64,000 nucleotides of DNA, taken from assembly GCA_002071445.1 (NCBI GenBank), contig MWFE01000030.1, forward strand, positions 62,001 through 126,000, written 5' to 3'. How positions within the stretch are numbered: position 1 is the first letter of the stretch; every line of letters starts with the position of its first letter. Shown here piece after piece: positions 63,954-64,000 of this stretch. The notes below the pieces were generated by a model. It did no database searches. It was not told the origin of the DNA and saw nothing but the letters and a program-made list of their open reading frames with translations. This DNA is from Bacteroidetes bacterium ADurb.Bin008 (lineage in GTDB: Bacteria > Bacteroidota > Bacteroidia > Bacteroidales > Tenuifilaceae). The position numbers were made by a program, and so were the translations under genes.

Positions 63954-64000
63954 ATGATAGTGACAAGGCTTATCATGTTGGCATTCCTATTTTGCATGAC
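63954..64000 (+). CDS. Start of an exported protein (cut by window edge)
   Basis: From the ATG at 63954 the visible sequence reads MIVTRLIMLAFLFCM, a hydrophobic start typical of a signal peptide or lipoprotein. The preceding AAAGAGA could be a ribosome-binding site. The rest is outside the window. Confidence 0.5.
   Translation, partial: MIVTRLIMLAFLFCM

Noticed and set aside
1..64000. CRISPR arrays, tRNA or rRNA genes, complete insertion sequences
   Set aside because: No regularly spaced repeats, no recognisable tRNA fold or rRNA sequence, and no intact transposase frame were seen by reading; a covariance search was not possible.

Overview
The window reads as chromosomal DNA of a Bacteroidota bacterium, probably an anaerobic or microaerophilic member of the Bacteroidales/Marinilabiliales. 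The evidence is three secreted proteins with C-terminal type IX secretion (T9SS) sorting domains, a T9SS plug-type protein, a gliding-motility-type C-terminal domain protein, and upstream regions carrying the Bacteroidota -7 element TAnnTTTG. Na+-NQR, pyruvate phosphate dikinase and rubrerythrin suggest a low-oxygen lifestyle with sodium energetics. No rRNA, tRNA, CRISPR array, intact transposase or integrase was seen.

Layout. 1-3.0 kb: end of an iron alcohol dehydrogenase, a membrane protein and four small cytosolic or membrane genes. 3.3-7.8 kb: an A+T-rich accessory block, all on the + strand, that looks like an integron cassette array without its integrase (a CALIN). It holds a DUF4268 protein, a probably frameshifted unknown protein, a DUF4143-type ATPase and a MNT/HEPN toxin-antitoxin pair. 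Each is bounded by an attC-like imperfect palindrome ending in GTTAnnn, and the core bases at the start of each cassette are complementary to those at its end. 7.8-11.5 kb: three T9SS cargo genes and a poor, partly decayed stretch. 11.8-25.5 kb: conserved genes (recG, an M16 peptidase pair, a CHU_C-type protein, spoT, a Fur-family regulator, thioredoxin, a CCA/poly(A) polymerase, a TPR histidine kinase). 25.8-31.7 kb: the complete nqrABCDEF operon with its own terminator. 31.9-35.1 kb: the T9SS plug protein, an HD protein and a Crp-family regulator. 35.2-37.0 kb: a decayed restriction-like locus (PLD/helicase fragment, intact KilA-N gene, frameshifted methylase-like fragment). 37.2-49.4 kb: ppdK, two paralogous outer-membrane proteins, an S9 peptidase, two thioredoxin-fold proteins, rubrerythrin, a TauE-type permease and an ExbB-ExbD-TonB set. 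49.4-64 kb: a 1527-residue TamB, tsaD, yaaA, an exonuclease/DUF5063/nucleoid protein cluster, mnmA, a structured non-coding repeat region, and a DUF554 / kinase-RapZ fusion / sugar nucleotidyltransferase operon, ending in a Crp-type regulator and the first bases of one more gene.

How the parts fit. Envelope biology dominates: T9SS cargo and plug, TamB, Exb/TonB, outer-membrane barrels, and a probable amino-sugar recycling operon. Redox and stress functions (NQR, rubrerythrin, thioredoxins, Fur and Crp regulators, SpoT, YaaA) fit an organism meeting occasional oxygen. The cassette block and the decayed restriction-like locus are the accessory parts and hold the observations most worth following.
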